NCBI GenBank assembly: GCA_028284125.1
Contig: JANQSI010000023.1
Coordinates: forward strand, 1 to 64,000
Direction of reading: 5' to 3'
Source of the DNA: Cyclobacteriaceae bacterium
GTDB lineage: Bacteria; Bacteroidota; Bacteroidia; Cytophagales; Cyclobacteriaceae
Length of the DNA stretch: 64,000 nucleotides
The notes beneath the pieces are model-generated. The model was not told the origin of the DNA, made no database searches, and worked only from the letters and a program-made list of their open reading frames with translations. The position numbers were made by a program, and so were the translations under genes. Below, one piece after another: positions 39,791 through 48,070 of the stretch (the stretch's first letter is position 1; each line of letters begins with the position of its first letter).

Positions 39791-40936
39791 ATGAGCGTTA
39801 ACAAAGTCATCATTTCATATATCCTATCTCTGATCGGATTTTCTGTTGTAGCTCTTGATTTCTCTAGGATAAATATCTCCTGGCAATACGATCCACAGGC
39901 GGAGATCCAAATGTATGATCGGGTGGTACAAAATGGTGATTCCCTCGCGATATTCATAAAATTCGGATTTGATGAGGGAGTCAATTGGAAAATTGATTAC
40001 CTGGTCCAGCCAAACTATTCATCGGAGGCTCACAAGAAATTGAAATCCTTCTCAATAGATACACTTTTTTCCGACTCAAAAAGTTTTATCATTCGACTTG
40101 ACTTCCAAAAGCCAGAGGAAAACCTGTTGGTTGCTAAGATCTTCCAGGATGGTGCTTTCTACTATTATGACATACGACTAAAAAATGGTTCGCTTGCTTA
40201 CCCATCCATTTTGTTGGTCGATGATTCAGGCTTCCCCGTTTTTGATAATTTCTTGAGGACGTCTAATTTTGGTTGGGTTGGTAGCGATCAATTTCATGTC
40301 ACTCAATACGTGGAAGATGCTGAACCTGCTGATGCCCCAATGGCAAGTATGAAAGCTTTGGCGCCTTCAATTTTGCCAGACTCATCTTTTGTATTCAAAG
40401 ATTCTGTATCCTTCACTGATAACAACTTCTATGTCGTCCGAAGTGATTCCAATGCGCTATCAGGAGTAACAATAATGAAAGTTTCACCTTACTACCCGGA
40501 ATTCAAGCTACTTAGAGAATTAGCCGCTTCCATGCATTATATTTTGAATGAACCCGAGAGAAATAGTTTGGCTTCCTCAAGAAATCTTAGAGAGTCATTC
40601 GATTCGTTCTGGATTCAAACGTTCAAGAGCAAATTCAGAGCTCGCAACGCGATCAGGAACTACTATAATTGGGTAGAGCTTGCGAACAAACTTTTCACTG
40701 ATTTTAAGCAGGGTTGGAAAACCGATCGAGGAATGATTGTCATTGTCTACGGATTGCCTGATGAAGTTTATCGTTCAGATAGTGAAGAAGAATGGTTTTA
40801 CGATGAAGGACCATCTTTTGAATACACCATTCTTTCGACATTTTTCTCCCCAGAAACTTATGCGCTTAGGAGAAATTTAGGCCTTCAACAATCTTGGTTT
40901 GAATTCGTGGCAGCCATGCGAAGAGGAAGCGAATGA
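39791..40936 (+). CDS. GWxTD domain-containing protein
   Basis: 381 residues with an N-terminal hydrophobic segment (ISYILSLIGFSVVALDF) that is probably a signal peptide. The name-giving motif is in FKQGWKTDRGMIVIVYG, followed by LPDEVYRSDSEEEWFYDEG, the usual order in this family at the C-terminus. The N-terminal two thirds are beta-rich. The family is widespread in Bacteroidota and Acidobacteriota and has no established function. It overlaps rlmB by 4 bp (ATGA). Confidence 0.88.
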   Translation: MSVNKVIISYILSLIGFSVVALDFSRINISWQYDPQAEIQMYDRVVQNGDSLAIFIKFGFDEGVNWKIDYLVQPNYSSEAHKKLKSFSIDTLFSDSKSFIIRLDFQKPEENLLVAKIFQDGAFYYYDIRLKNGSLAYPSILLVDDSGFPVFDNFLRTSNFGWVGSDQFHVTQYVEDAEPADAPMASMKALAPSILPDSSFVFKDSVSFTDNNFYVVRSDSNALSGVTIMKVSPYYPEFKLLRELAASMHYILNEPERNSLASSRNLRESFDSFWIQTFKSKFRARNAIRNYYNWVELANKLFTDFKQGWKTDRGMIVIVYGLPDEVYRSDSEEEWFYDEGPSFEYTILSTFFSPETYALRRNLGLQQSWFEFVAAMRRGSE

Positions 40937-41670
40937 TAAAAAAACAAGACCTTATTTATGGAATTAGGGTGGTCGTTGAGGCACTCAAATCAGGCCAACA
41001 CCTGGAACGAATATTTATTCAGAAAAACCTGAAAGGCGATTTGATCAAGGAATTGATGTATGAAATTCATCAATCAAAGACGCCACTTTCAAAAGTCCCA
41101 GCTGAACGCATAAATAAGTTCACGAAGAAAAATCACCAAGGAGTCGTAGCGTTAATATCTCCAATTCAATATTCAAACCTTGAACACTTAGTCCCAGATG
41201 TTTATGAACGTGGAGAAGTTCCATTATTCCTGCTTTTAGATGAAATCACGGATGTAAGAAACTTTGGTGCAATTGCAAGAACTGCTGAATGTCTAGGCGT
41301 TCATGGGATAGTGATCCCGATTCGAGGTGGAGCTCAGGTAAATGAAGATGCCATTAAAACTTCGGCAGGAGCCTTGAATTATTTGCCGATTTGCCGAGAG
41401 AAAAACTTGATTGAAGCTGTCGATTTCCTAAAAGGATCTGGAATCAATATTGTTTCTTGCACTGAAAAGAGTGACGCAACCATTCAAGAGGCAGATTTCA
41501 AAGCGCCAACAGCAATCATCATGGGCTCTGAAGAAAAAGGTATTTCTAATGAGTTGATTTCACTCTCTGACCAGAAATGTAAAATTCCTATGATAGGTAA
41601 AATCGAATCGCTAAATGTTTCAGTTGCTGCAGGAATGATTTTGTACGAGGTAAATCGTCAACGATCTTAA
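40933..41670 (+). CDS. rlmB: 23S rRNA (guanosine-2'-O)-methyltransferase RlmB (TrmH/SpoU family)
   Basis: 245 residues with an N-terminal substrate-binding domain (IYGIRVVVEALKSGQ, SKVPAERINKFTKKNHQG). The SPOUT knot follows with its three motifs: LLLDEITDVRNFGAIARTAE, IIMGSEEKGIS and IPMIGKIESLNVSVAAGMIL. The enzyme uses SAM to 2'-O-methylate G2251 (E. coli numbering) of the ribosomal peptidyl-transferase region. The start overlaps the GWxTD stop, so they are co-translated. The stop overlaps that of the convergent guanylyltransferase gene by 4 bp. Confidence 0.93.
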   Translation: MIKKQDLIYGIRVVVEALKSGQHLERIFIQKNLKGDLIKELMYEIHQSKTPLSKVPAERINKFTKKNHQGVVALISPIQYSNLEHLVPDVYERGEVPLFLLLDEITDVRNFGAIARTAECLGVHGIVIPIRGGAQVNEDAIKTSAGALNYLPICREKNLIEAVDFLKGSGINIVSCTEKSDATIQEADFKAPTAIIMGSEEKGISNELISLSDQKCKIPMIGKIESLNVSVAAGMILYEVNRQRS

Positions 41671-42743
41671 GTCAGCTTATCGCCTTTTTTAGCCTTTGCA
41701 TCAGCAATGAAATCTTTGAAAATGCTGGAGTCCTCTTTTTTGCAAATGAGTAATACATCATCAAAATCAGCAACTAAAAACCCTTCCATACCATGCGCTA
41801 GAATGAGTTTGTCTTTGTCCCCTTTGATGAAATTATTCCTGCTTTCATACGTAATCGCAGATCCCTCTATTACATTTTCATTCTCATCCTGCTCTCGTAT
41901 TTCATGGAGAGCATTCCAAGAACCCAGATCAGACCAACCAAAATCACCAGGCACCACATAAACATTCTCTGCCTTTTCCATGATCGCATAATCGATGGAA
42001 ATGTTTTTACAATGGCTGTAGGTTTTTTTGATGAATGATTTCTCTTCTTTTGTGAAATACTCGTTCAGGCCGGAGGCAAAGAGTGATGCCATTTCTTCGT
42101 CATGCGTTTCAAAGGCTCGAACGATCGCATCAATAGACCAAATGAAAATTCCTGAATTCCACAGGAAATCTCCGCTTTCAAGAAATTTTTTAGCCAGATC
42201 AAGCTGAGGTTTTTCCGTGAAGGTCTTCACTTTTTTCACATTATTTCCTGGCTCGCTTATGTACTGAATATATCCGTATCCAATTTCCGGACGATTAGGC
42301 CTGATCCCAATGGTGATCAAGTGGTCTTCCTTTGACGCATCATTGAGTGCCGTGTCAATGACCTCAAGAAATTCTTTTTCCTTAAAGATTGCATGATCTG
42401 ATGGAGTTACAATCATCGATGCGTCCGGATCCTGCTTCATAATCTTATACGCAGCGTAAGCAATGCATGGGGCCGTATTTCTCTTCTCTGGTTCGAGCAA
42501 AATTTGATCATGTCCAAGCTCAGGTAGTTGTTCTTTTATCAGAGAATCGTATTTTTCGTTAGTAACCACCCATATTTTATCAGGTGTGGTGATTTCATTA
42601 AAGCGATCGAAGGTCATCTGAAGCAACGATCTGCCAGTACCAACTACATCAAGGAATTGCTTGGGCTTAGCTTCCCTGCTGTAAGGCCAAAACCTGGTGC
42701 CGCTACCACCGGCCATGATGACCACATGAATATTTTTGCTCAT
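41667..42743 (-). CDS. manC: Mannose-1-phosphate guanylyltransferase
   Basis: 358 residues from the ATG at 42743 (the frame is open to a TTG at 42785, inside the promoter). The signature is IMAGGSGTRFWPYSREAKPK at the N-terminus, with the NTPAPCIAYAA-like NTAPCIAYAAYKI, the FTEKP motif (TFTEKPQLD) and LWNSGIFIW. It makes GDP-mannose from mannose-1-phosphate and GTP for surface glycans. It lacks the C-terminal isomerase domain of bifunctional enzymes. A TATATTTG box lies 39 bp upstream. Confidence 0.93.
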   Translation of the reverse strand: MSKNIHVVIMAGGSGTRFWPYSREAKPKQFLDVVGTGRSLLQMTFDRFNEITTPDKIWVVTNEKYDSLIKEQLPELGHDQILLEPEKRNTAPCIAYAAYKIMKQDPDASMIVTPSDHAIFKEKEFLEVIDTALNDASKEDHLITIGIRPNRPEIGYGYIQYISEPGNNVKKVKTFTEKPQLDLAKKFLESGDFLWNSGIFIWSIDAIVRAFETHDEEMASLFASGLNEYFTKEEKSFIKKTYSHCKNISIDYAIMEKAENVYVVPGDFGWSDLGSWNALHEIREQDENENVIEGSAITYESRNNFIKGDKDKLILAHGMEGFLVADFDDVLLICKKEDSSIFKDFIADAKAKKGDKLT

Positions 42744-42782
42744 AAAAGTTGACTGAAAATCGCTTAAAACGTATATATTCGG

Positions 42783-42790
42783 CAAATATA
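42783..42790 (-). promoter_or_regulatory. -7 box of the guanylyltransferase promoter
   Basis: TATATTTG on the minus strand matches TAnnTTTG, 39 bp before the ATG at 42743. A TTG lies 24 bp further upstream, slightly too far for the usual -33 spacing, so only the -7 element is convincing. Confidence 0.4.
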
Positions 42791-42886
42791 CCCATAACGA
42801 AGGCGTTGGAATAACAAGTTTGCGGGCGTTGAATTATTTGTTTGAAAAATAGATTTTAGTTAAATTCCTTTTACATCAACTCAACA

Positions 42887-45082
42887 ATGGAAGCAACTTT
42901 AGAGGTAAGTCTGAAGGATAGTTTGAAGCGTGTCTTTGGCTATGATACGTTCCGTGGAACACAGGAAGAAATCATCAGTCATATACTGGGGAAAAACAAC
43001 ACATTTGTCATCATGCCAACTGGGGCCGGCAAGTCACTTTGCTACCAGCTACCAGCAATTGTACAAGAGGGTACAGCAATCGTAATCTCTCCTCTGATTG
43101 CCTTAATGAAGAATCAGGTAGATCAAATGAATGCTGTTGGAATTAATGCCCGGTTTCTGAATTCTACTCTCTCGAAATCGGAGAGCAACAAGGTAAAGAA
43201 AGACACTATTAGTGGAGACATTAAGCTGTTGTATGTGGCACCCGAATCCTTAACGAAAGAAGAAAATGTAGAATTTTTAAAGCAAGCAAAAATTTCATTC
43301 GTTGCTATCGATGAGGCGCACTGTATTTCTGAATGGGGCCATGATTTCAGGCCGGAGTATCGAAGGATTAAAGACATCATTGGTAGGCTTGGTTCGATAC
43401 CGATGATTGCTCTAACAGCAACAGCAACACCCAAAGTTCAATTGGATGTGCAGAAGAACCTTTCTATGGATGATGCTAAGCTCTTTAAGTCATCATTCAA
43501 TCGGTCAAACCTTTATTATGAAGTTAGACCTAAGAAAGAGGCCAAGAAACAATTGATCAAATTTCTAAAAGATCACAAAGGTGAATCCGGGATTATTTAC
43601 TGTTTAAGCAGAAAGAAAGTCGAAGAAATTGCCAGCTTCCTACAAGTGAATGGTATTAAGGCTGAACCTTACCATGCTGGATTGGAGTCCAAGGTTCGGA
43701 TGAAAAATCAGGATGCATTTTTGAATGAAGATGCAGATGTTATTGTTGCAACGATCGCTTTTGGAATGGGTATTGATAAGCCGGATGTGAGATTCGTTAT
43801 TCACTACGATGCACCCAAATCAATTGAAGGGTACTATCAGGAAACGGGGCGAGCTGGGCGTGATGGTATTAACAGCTATTGCCTCATGTTCTACTCTTAT
43901 AATGACATCCTGAAGTTAGAGAAGTTCAATAAAGACAAGGCAGTAACTGAAAGAGAGAATGCCAAATTCTTGCTTGAAGAAATGGCGGCTTATGCCGATT
44001 CAACAGTTTGCCGAAGAAAGCAGTTACTGCATTATTTCGGAGAGGAGTATGAAGTGAGCGATGAAAATTGTCGCGGAATGTGTGATAACTGTTTACATCC
44101 TAAGGAACAATACGAAGGCCAGGAAATGATTCAACTGGTAATACGAGCGGTCAAGGATACCGAAGAACGTTTTGGAATCGATCACATTTCGAATCTGCTT
44201 GCCGGAAAAAATACCGATCATGTAAAAAGCTACGGACATGATCAACTAGATGTTTTCACAAAAGGGAAGGAAATAAATGAGGATGAATATTTCTGGAGGT
44301 CAGTGATCAGACAGACATTGCTTAACGAGTTCATCAAGAAGGATATCGAAAACCCAGCTGTTTTTAAAGTATCAAAAAAAGGGACGGATTACTTAGAAAA
44401 ACCTTATCCTTTCTACCTCTCGAAAGACCATGAATATACCACAGATGGTGAGGAGGAAGAATCCGAAAAAGCACAGGTGAATGTCTCAGCATTTGACAAA
44501 ACGCTTTTTGATATGCTCAAAGCATTGAGAAAAGACATTGCACATCGAGAAGACATTCCCCCCTACGTGATTTTCAGTGATCCATCCATGGAAGAAATGT
44601 CAACGCTTTATCCAACAACCATGGATGATCTGAAGCAGATCGTTGGTGTTGGTGAAAGTAAGGCAAAGAAATTTGGTGCGCCATTTCTTGAGTTGATCGA
44701 GGAATATGTCGAGGAAAATGATATTATAACAGCCTCAGATGTCTTGGTAAAATCCTCAGGGACCAAGTCGAAAAATAAGATTTACATCATTCAGCACATT
44801 GACCAAATGATGGATTTTGAGGAAATAGCTGATGCTAGGGGGATGACCTATGAACAGGTAATTAATGAAGTTGAAAATATTTGCTATTCTGGCACCAAAC
44901 TCAACATCGACTATTACATTGATCAATTAATGGATGATGATCGACAAGATGATATCTATGATTATTTTCTAAATGCGGAGACAGACAGTATGGAGGAGGC
45001 GATGGAAGAATTGCAGGATGATTATTCTGAAGATGAAGTTCGCCTAATGCGAATAAAATTCATGTCAGAATACGCACATTGA
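42887..45082 (+). CDS. recQ: ATP-dependent DNA helicase RecQ
   Basis: 731 residues. The helicase core begins FGYDTFRGTQEEI; Walker A is MPTGAGKSLCYQLP, the DEAH box IDEAHCISEWGHDFRPEYR, and motif VI YYQETGRAGRDG. A zinc-binding RQC region has four Cys (CRRKQLLHYF...NCRGMCDNC, about 369-397). A winged helix follows, then an HRDC domain (about 535-605), then a C-terminal acidic extension of about 100 residues. It unwinds DNA 3' to 5' in recombination and replication restart. It stands alone, with 84 bp to purD. Confidence 0.95.
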   Translation: MEATLEVSLKDSLKRVFGYDTFRGTQEEIISHILGKNNTFVIMPTGAGKSLCYQLPAIVQEGTAIVISPLIALMKNQVDQMNAVGINARFLNSTLSKSESNKVKKDTISGDIKLLYVAPESLTKEENVEFLKQAKISFVAIDEAHCISEWGHDFRPEYRRIKDIIGRLGSIPMIALTATATPKVQLDVQKNLSMDDAKLFKSSFNRSNLYYEVRPKKEAKKQLIKFLKDHKGESGIIYCLSRKKVEEIASFLQVNGIKAEPYHAGLESKVRMKNQDAFLNEDADVIVATIAFGMGIDKPDVRFVIHYDAPKSIEGYYQETGRAGRDGINSYCLMFYSYNDILKLEKFNKDKAVTERENAKFLLEEMAAYADSTVCRRKQLLHYFGEEYEVSDENCRGMCDNCLHPKEQYEGQEMIQLVIRAVKDTEERFGIDHISNLLAGKNTDHVKSYGHDQLDVFTKGKEINEDEYFWRSVIRQTLLNEFIKKDIENPAVFKVSKKGTDYLEKPYPFYLSKDHEYTTDGEEEESEKAQVNVSAFDKTLFDMLKALRKDIAHREDIPPYVIFSDPSMEEMSTLYPTTMDDLKQIVGVGESKAKKFGAPFLELIEEYVEENDIITASDVLVKSSGTKSKNKIYIIQHIDQMMDFEEIADARGMTYEQVINEVENICYSGTKLNIDYYIDQLMDDDRQDDIYDYFLNAETDSMEEAMEELQDDYSEDEVRLMRIKFMSEYAH

Positions 45083-45166
45083 TCAATCAAAACCAGGTTT
45101 AAAATTCGTATTAATTTAGTTGCCTATTACCGCTTTTAATCTTAGTACCACAACGATCAAAAATTG

Positions 45167-46450
45167 ATGAATATACTGATACTTGGTTCGGGAGGAAGAG
45201 AACATACACTTGCCTGGAAAATAAAACAAAGCCCTAAATGTGAGAAAATCTACGTAGCTCCGGGAAATGGAGGTACAGGGAAGGTTGCTACTAATCTTGA
45301 TCTGAACATTAAAGATTTTGAAGCCGTTTCAGAGGCTCTGAAAGAACACAAAATTGACCTTTTGGTTGTTGGACCAGAAGAGCCCCTGGTCAATGGAATT
45401 GTTGATTTCCTTTCAAAGGATAAAGACTTCAAGAAACTCAGAATTATTGGCCCAAAAAGTGAAGGAGCGATGCTTGAAGGCAGCAAGGAGTTCGCGAAGG
45501 ATTTCATGAACCGTCATAAGATTCCTACCGCAAAAGCAAAGATTATCACTGCTGAAAATCTCGAAGAAGGAGATCGGTTTTTGGACCGAATGCAACCGCC
45601 ATTCGTGTTAAAAGCAGACGGACTGGCAGGAGGAAAAGGTGTTATAATTACTGAAGAGCTACCGGATGCTAAAAAGGCGCTTAGAGAATTGCTTGTCGAG
45701 AAGAAATTCGGGAAAGCCAGCGAGCGTGTTTTGATAGAAGAATTTCTAAATGGTATAGAAGTCTCATTCTTTGTTTTAACCGATGGAAAAGATTTCAGGA
45801 TCTTACCAGAAGCCAAAGATTACAAACGAATTTTTGAAGATGATAAAGGCCCGAATACTGGCGGAATGGGGGCTGTTTCTCCGGTGATTTTTGCGGACAG
45901 AAGTTTTAAGGACAAAGTCAGTAACAAAATAATTAAGCCAACAATCAATGGGCTTAAAAAAGAGAAAATCGATTATTGTGGATTCATATTTTTTGGATTG
46001 ATCAATGTTGGAGGTGAACCATACGTGATTGAATACAATGCTCGAATGGGAGATCCGGAAACACAAGTCGTACTACCAAGGGTCAAAACGGATTTTCTTG
46101 AGCTTCTAATTGCCACGGCAGACGGAAGCTTGATCGACATGGATATCGAGTATGAACGTTACAGCGCTGCTACGGTAGTGCTTGTAAGTCGAGGTTATCC
46201 TGAATTTTATGAAAAAGGACATGAAATTTCTGTCGGTAATACTCGTATGGTATTACCCTTTCATGCCGGCACAGCAATAAATGATGGAAAACTGGTAACA
46301 AGTGGCGGTCGAGTAATGGCCTTAACTGGTTTGGGTAAAAACCTTGCCGAGTCCTTAGGAAAATGCTATAGTTGTGTGGATGAAGTAAATTGGGAAGGTA
46401 AAAAGTTCAGATCTGATATCGGGTTTGATTTAAAGAACATTGGACAATAG
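45167..46450 (+). CDS. purD: Phosphoribosylamine-glycine ligase
   Basis: 427 residues from the ATG at 45167 (a TTG one codon upstream is ignored). The start NILILGSGGREHTLAW is the family signature. ATP-grasp elements follow: PPFVLKADGLAGGKGV, GPNTGGMGAVSP and EYNARMGDPETQ. It catalyses the second step of purine synthesis, joining glycine to phosphoribosylamine with ATP. The length is typical. It ends 3 bp before the ricT gene, with gldH following, so the three are co-transcribed. Confidence 0.96.
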   Translation: MNILILGSGGREHTLAWKIKQSPKCEKIYVAPGNGGTGKVATNLDLNIKDFEAVSEALKEHKIDLLVVGPEEPLVNGIVDFLSKDKDFKKLRIIGPKSEGAMLEGSKEFAKDFMNRHKIPTAKAKIITAENLEEGDRFLDRMQPPFVLKADGLAGGKGVIITEELPDAKKALRELLVEKKFGKASERVLIEEFLNGIEVSFFVLTDGKDFRILPEAKDYKRIFEDDKGPNTGGMGAVSPVIFADRSFKDKVSNKIIKPTINGLKKEKIDYCGFIFFGLINVGGEPYVIEYNARMGDPETQVVLPRVKTDFLELLIATADGSLIDMDIEYERYSAATVVLVSRGYPEFYEKGHEISVGNTRMVLPFHAGTAINDGKLVTSGGRVMALTGLGKNLAESLGKCYSCVDEVNWEGKKFRSDIGFDLKNIGQ

Positions 46451-46453
46451 AAA

Positions 46454-47605
46454 ATGAGTTGTAGCAGTTGCGGCACAGAAGGATCAGCAGGATGCAAAAA
46501 CAATGGTCATTGCAATTCAGGAGGCTGCAATAAACTCAACGTATTTGATTGGTTATCCAACATGGATATGCCAGCGCTTCACAGATTTGACGTGGTTGAG
46601 GTCCGGTTCAAAAATGGACGTAAAGGTTTTTACCGAAATGATAAGAAACTTGATATCGTAACCGGCGATGCGGTTGTAGTAGATGTGCCAGGAGGTCATC
46701 ATATTGGCTATGTTTCTTTGCAAGGAGAACTTGTCAGACTACAAATGTCCAAGAAGGGGATTAAGGATGACGAGGAGATCAAAGAAATTTATAGAAAGGC
46801 AAGCGGGAAAGATTTAGAGAGATGGGAAGAAGCACGCAACCGGGAGTCGCCAGTGATGTTTCGAACCAGAGAAATTGTACAGGAAAGAAAGATAGAAATG
46901 AAATTGACGGATGTTGAATTTCAGGCAGACGGCACAAAAGCTACTTTCTTTTATTCAGCAGACGATCGAGTGGATTTCCGTGAACTCATCAAGGTGATGG
47001 CATCTGAATTCAGAATCCGAATCGAAATGCGACAGATTAGTCTGAGAGAAGAAGCTGGCCGAATCGGTGGTATTGGTGTTTGTGGACGAGAGCTTTGCTG
47101 CTCCACCTGGCTTTCGGATTTCAAAACGGTTTCTACTCAAGCAGCACGCTATCAAAACCTTTCGCTAAATCCCAGCAAACTTTCCGGTCAATGTGGGCGA
47201 CTAAAGTGTTGTTTGAATTACGAGCTGGATACCTACATGGAGGCACTGAAAGACATTCCTGAGGTTGAACAGCCTCTTCTGACGCAACGTGGGGAAGCGA
47301 GGCTTCAGAAGACAGATATCTTCAGAAAGATCATGTGGTTTGGCTATGAAGACGATAACAATTGGTATTCCATTGGAGTAAAGCGCGTGAATGAGATTTT
47401 GGAGCTAAACAAAAAAGGAAAAAAACCAGCCACTCTTGCAGACAACAAAGTTGAAGAAGTTAAAATGAGTTCTTCCTCAGGTAATAGCGACCTGGAGGCT
47501 ATGGATAAGAAATACAAATCAAAAGGCCGTAATAAGAAGAAAAGCAAGAACAGGAATCGAAAGAAAAAGCATTTTTCCAGACCAAGCCAAAAGAAAGAGT
47601 CATGA
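46454..47605 (+). CDS. ricT: PSP1-domain protein RicT (YaaT-like)
   Basis: 383 residues. The N-terminus is Cys-rich (six Cys in the first 25 residues: MSCSSCGTEGSAGC and on). The PSP1 core carries the conserved GVCGRELCCSTWL and SGQCGRLKCCLNYEL motifs that bind an iron-sulfur cluster in the RicT complex. The last 60 residues are lysine-rich (KSKGRNKKKSKNRNRKKK), suggesting nucleic acid contact. In Bacillus the Ric proteins modulate RNase Y and phosphorelay; the role in Bacteroidota is open. The gene overlaps gldH by 4 bp, an arrangement I know from other gliding Bacteroidota. Confidence 0.92.
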   Translation: MSCSSCGTEGSAGCKNNGHCNSGGCNKLNVFDWLSNMDMPALHRFDVVEVRFKNGRKGFYRNDKKLDIVTGDAVVVDVPGGHHIGYVSLQGELVRLQMSKKGIKDDEEIKEIYRKASGKDLERWEEARNRESPVMFRTREIVQERKIEMKLTDVEFQADGTKATFFYSADDRVDFRELIKVMASEFRIRIEMRQISLREEAGRIGGIGVCGRELCCSTWLSDFKTVSTQAARYQNLSLNPSKLSGQCGRLKCCLNYELDTYMEALKDIPEVEQPLLTQRGEARLQKTDIFRKIMWFGYEDDNNWYSIGVKRVNEILELNKKGKKPATLADNKVEEVKMSSSSGNSDLEAMDKKYKSKGRNKKKSKNRNRKKKHFSRPSQKKES

Positions 47606-48069
47606 ATAAGTATTATGCCATATTCCTTGTTCTTCTGCTAACTTCCTGTGATTCATCCAGGGTATATGAGGATTATGAAGAAATGGAGGAGGCATTTTGG
47701 CACATGGATTCAGTGAAGAGATTCTCCTTTGAGATTGAAGACACTCAAACAGCATACAACTTGTTGGCCACCTTCCGAAACTCATCCCGGTATCCTTTTT
47801 ACAATATCTACTTTCAATACAGCCTTACAGATTCTCTTGATAGCGTGGTAGTTAAGCAATTGAAGGAGGCAGACCTTTTCGATCCAAAAACGGGACAGCC
47901 AAAAGGGAGTGGATTGGGAGACATGTTTGATCATTCGGTTCCAATTTTAGAGAATTATAAATTTTCCAAACCCGGAACCTATAGCTTGAATCTACAACAA
48001 CAGATGCGATTGGATTCCTTGCCTTTTATACTATCTGTTGGAGCTAGGGTTGAGTTGGTGGAAGAGTAA
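47602..48069 (+). CDS. gldH: Gliding motility lipoprotein GldH
   Basis: 155 residues with the lipobox LLLTSC (Cys16). The mature part has the GldH pattern: F-x-F-x-I/E strand (RFSFEIEDTQTAYNLL), FRNSSRYPFYNIYFQYSL, then GQPKGSGLGDMFDHSVPIL and a closing Y-x-L-x-L-x-Q-Q-M-R (YSLNLQQQMRLDSL). GldH is needed for gliding motility in Flavobacterium johnsoniae. It points to gliding and, with the sorting domains elsewhere in the window, to an active T9SS. ATGA overlap with ricT. Confidence 0.93.
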   Translation: MNKYYAIFLVLLLTSCDSSRVYEDYEEMEEAFWHMDSVKRFSFEIEDTQTAYNLLATFRNSSRYPFYNIYFQYSLTDSLDSVVVKQLKEADLFDPKTGQPKGSGLGDMFDHSVPILENYKFSKPGTYSLNLQQQMRLDSLPFILSVGARVELVEE

Positions 48070-48070
48070 A

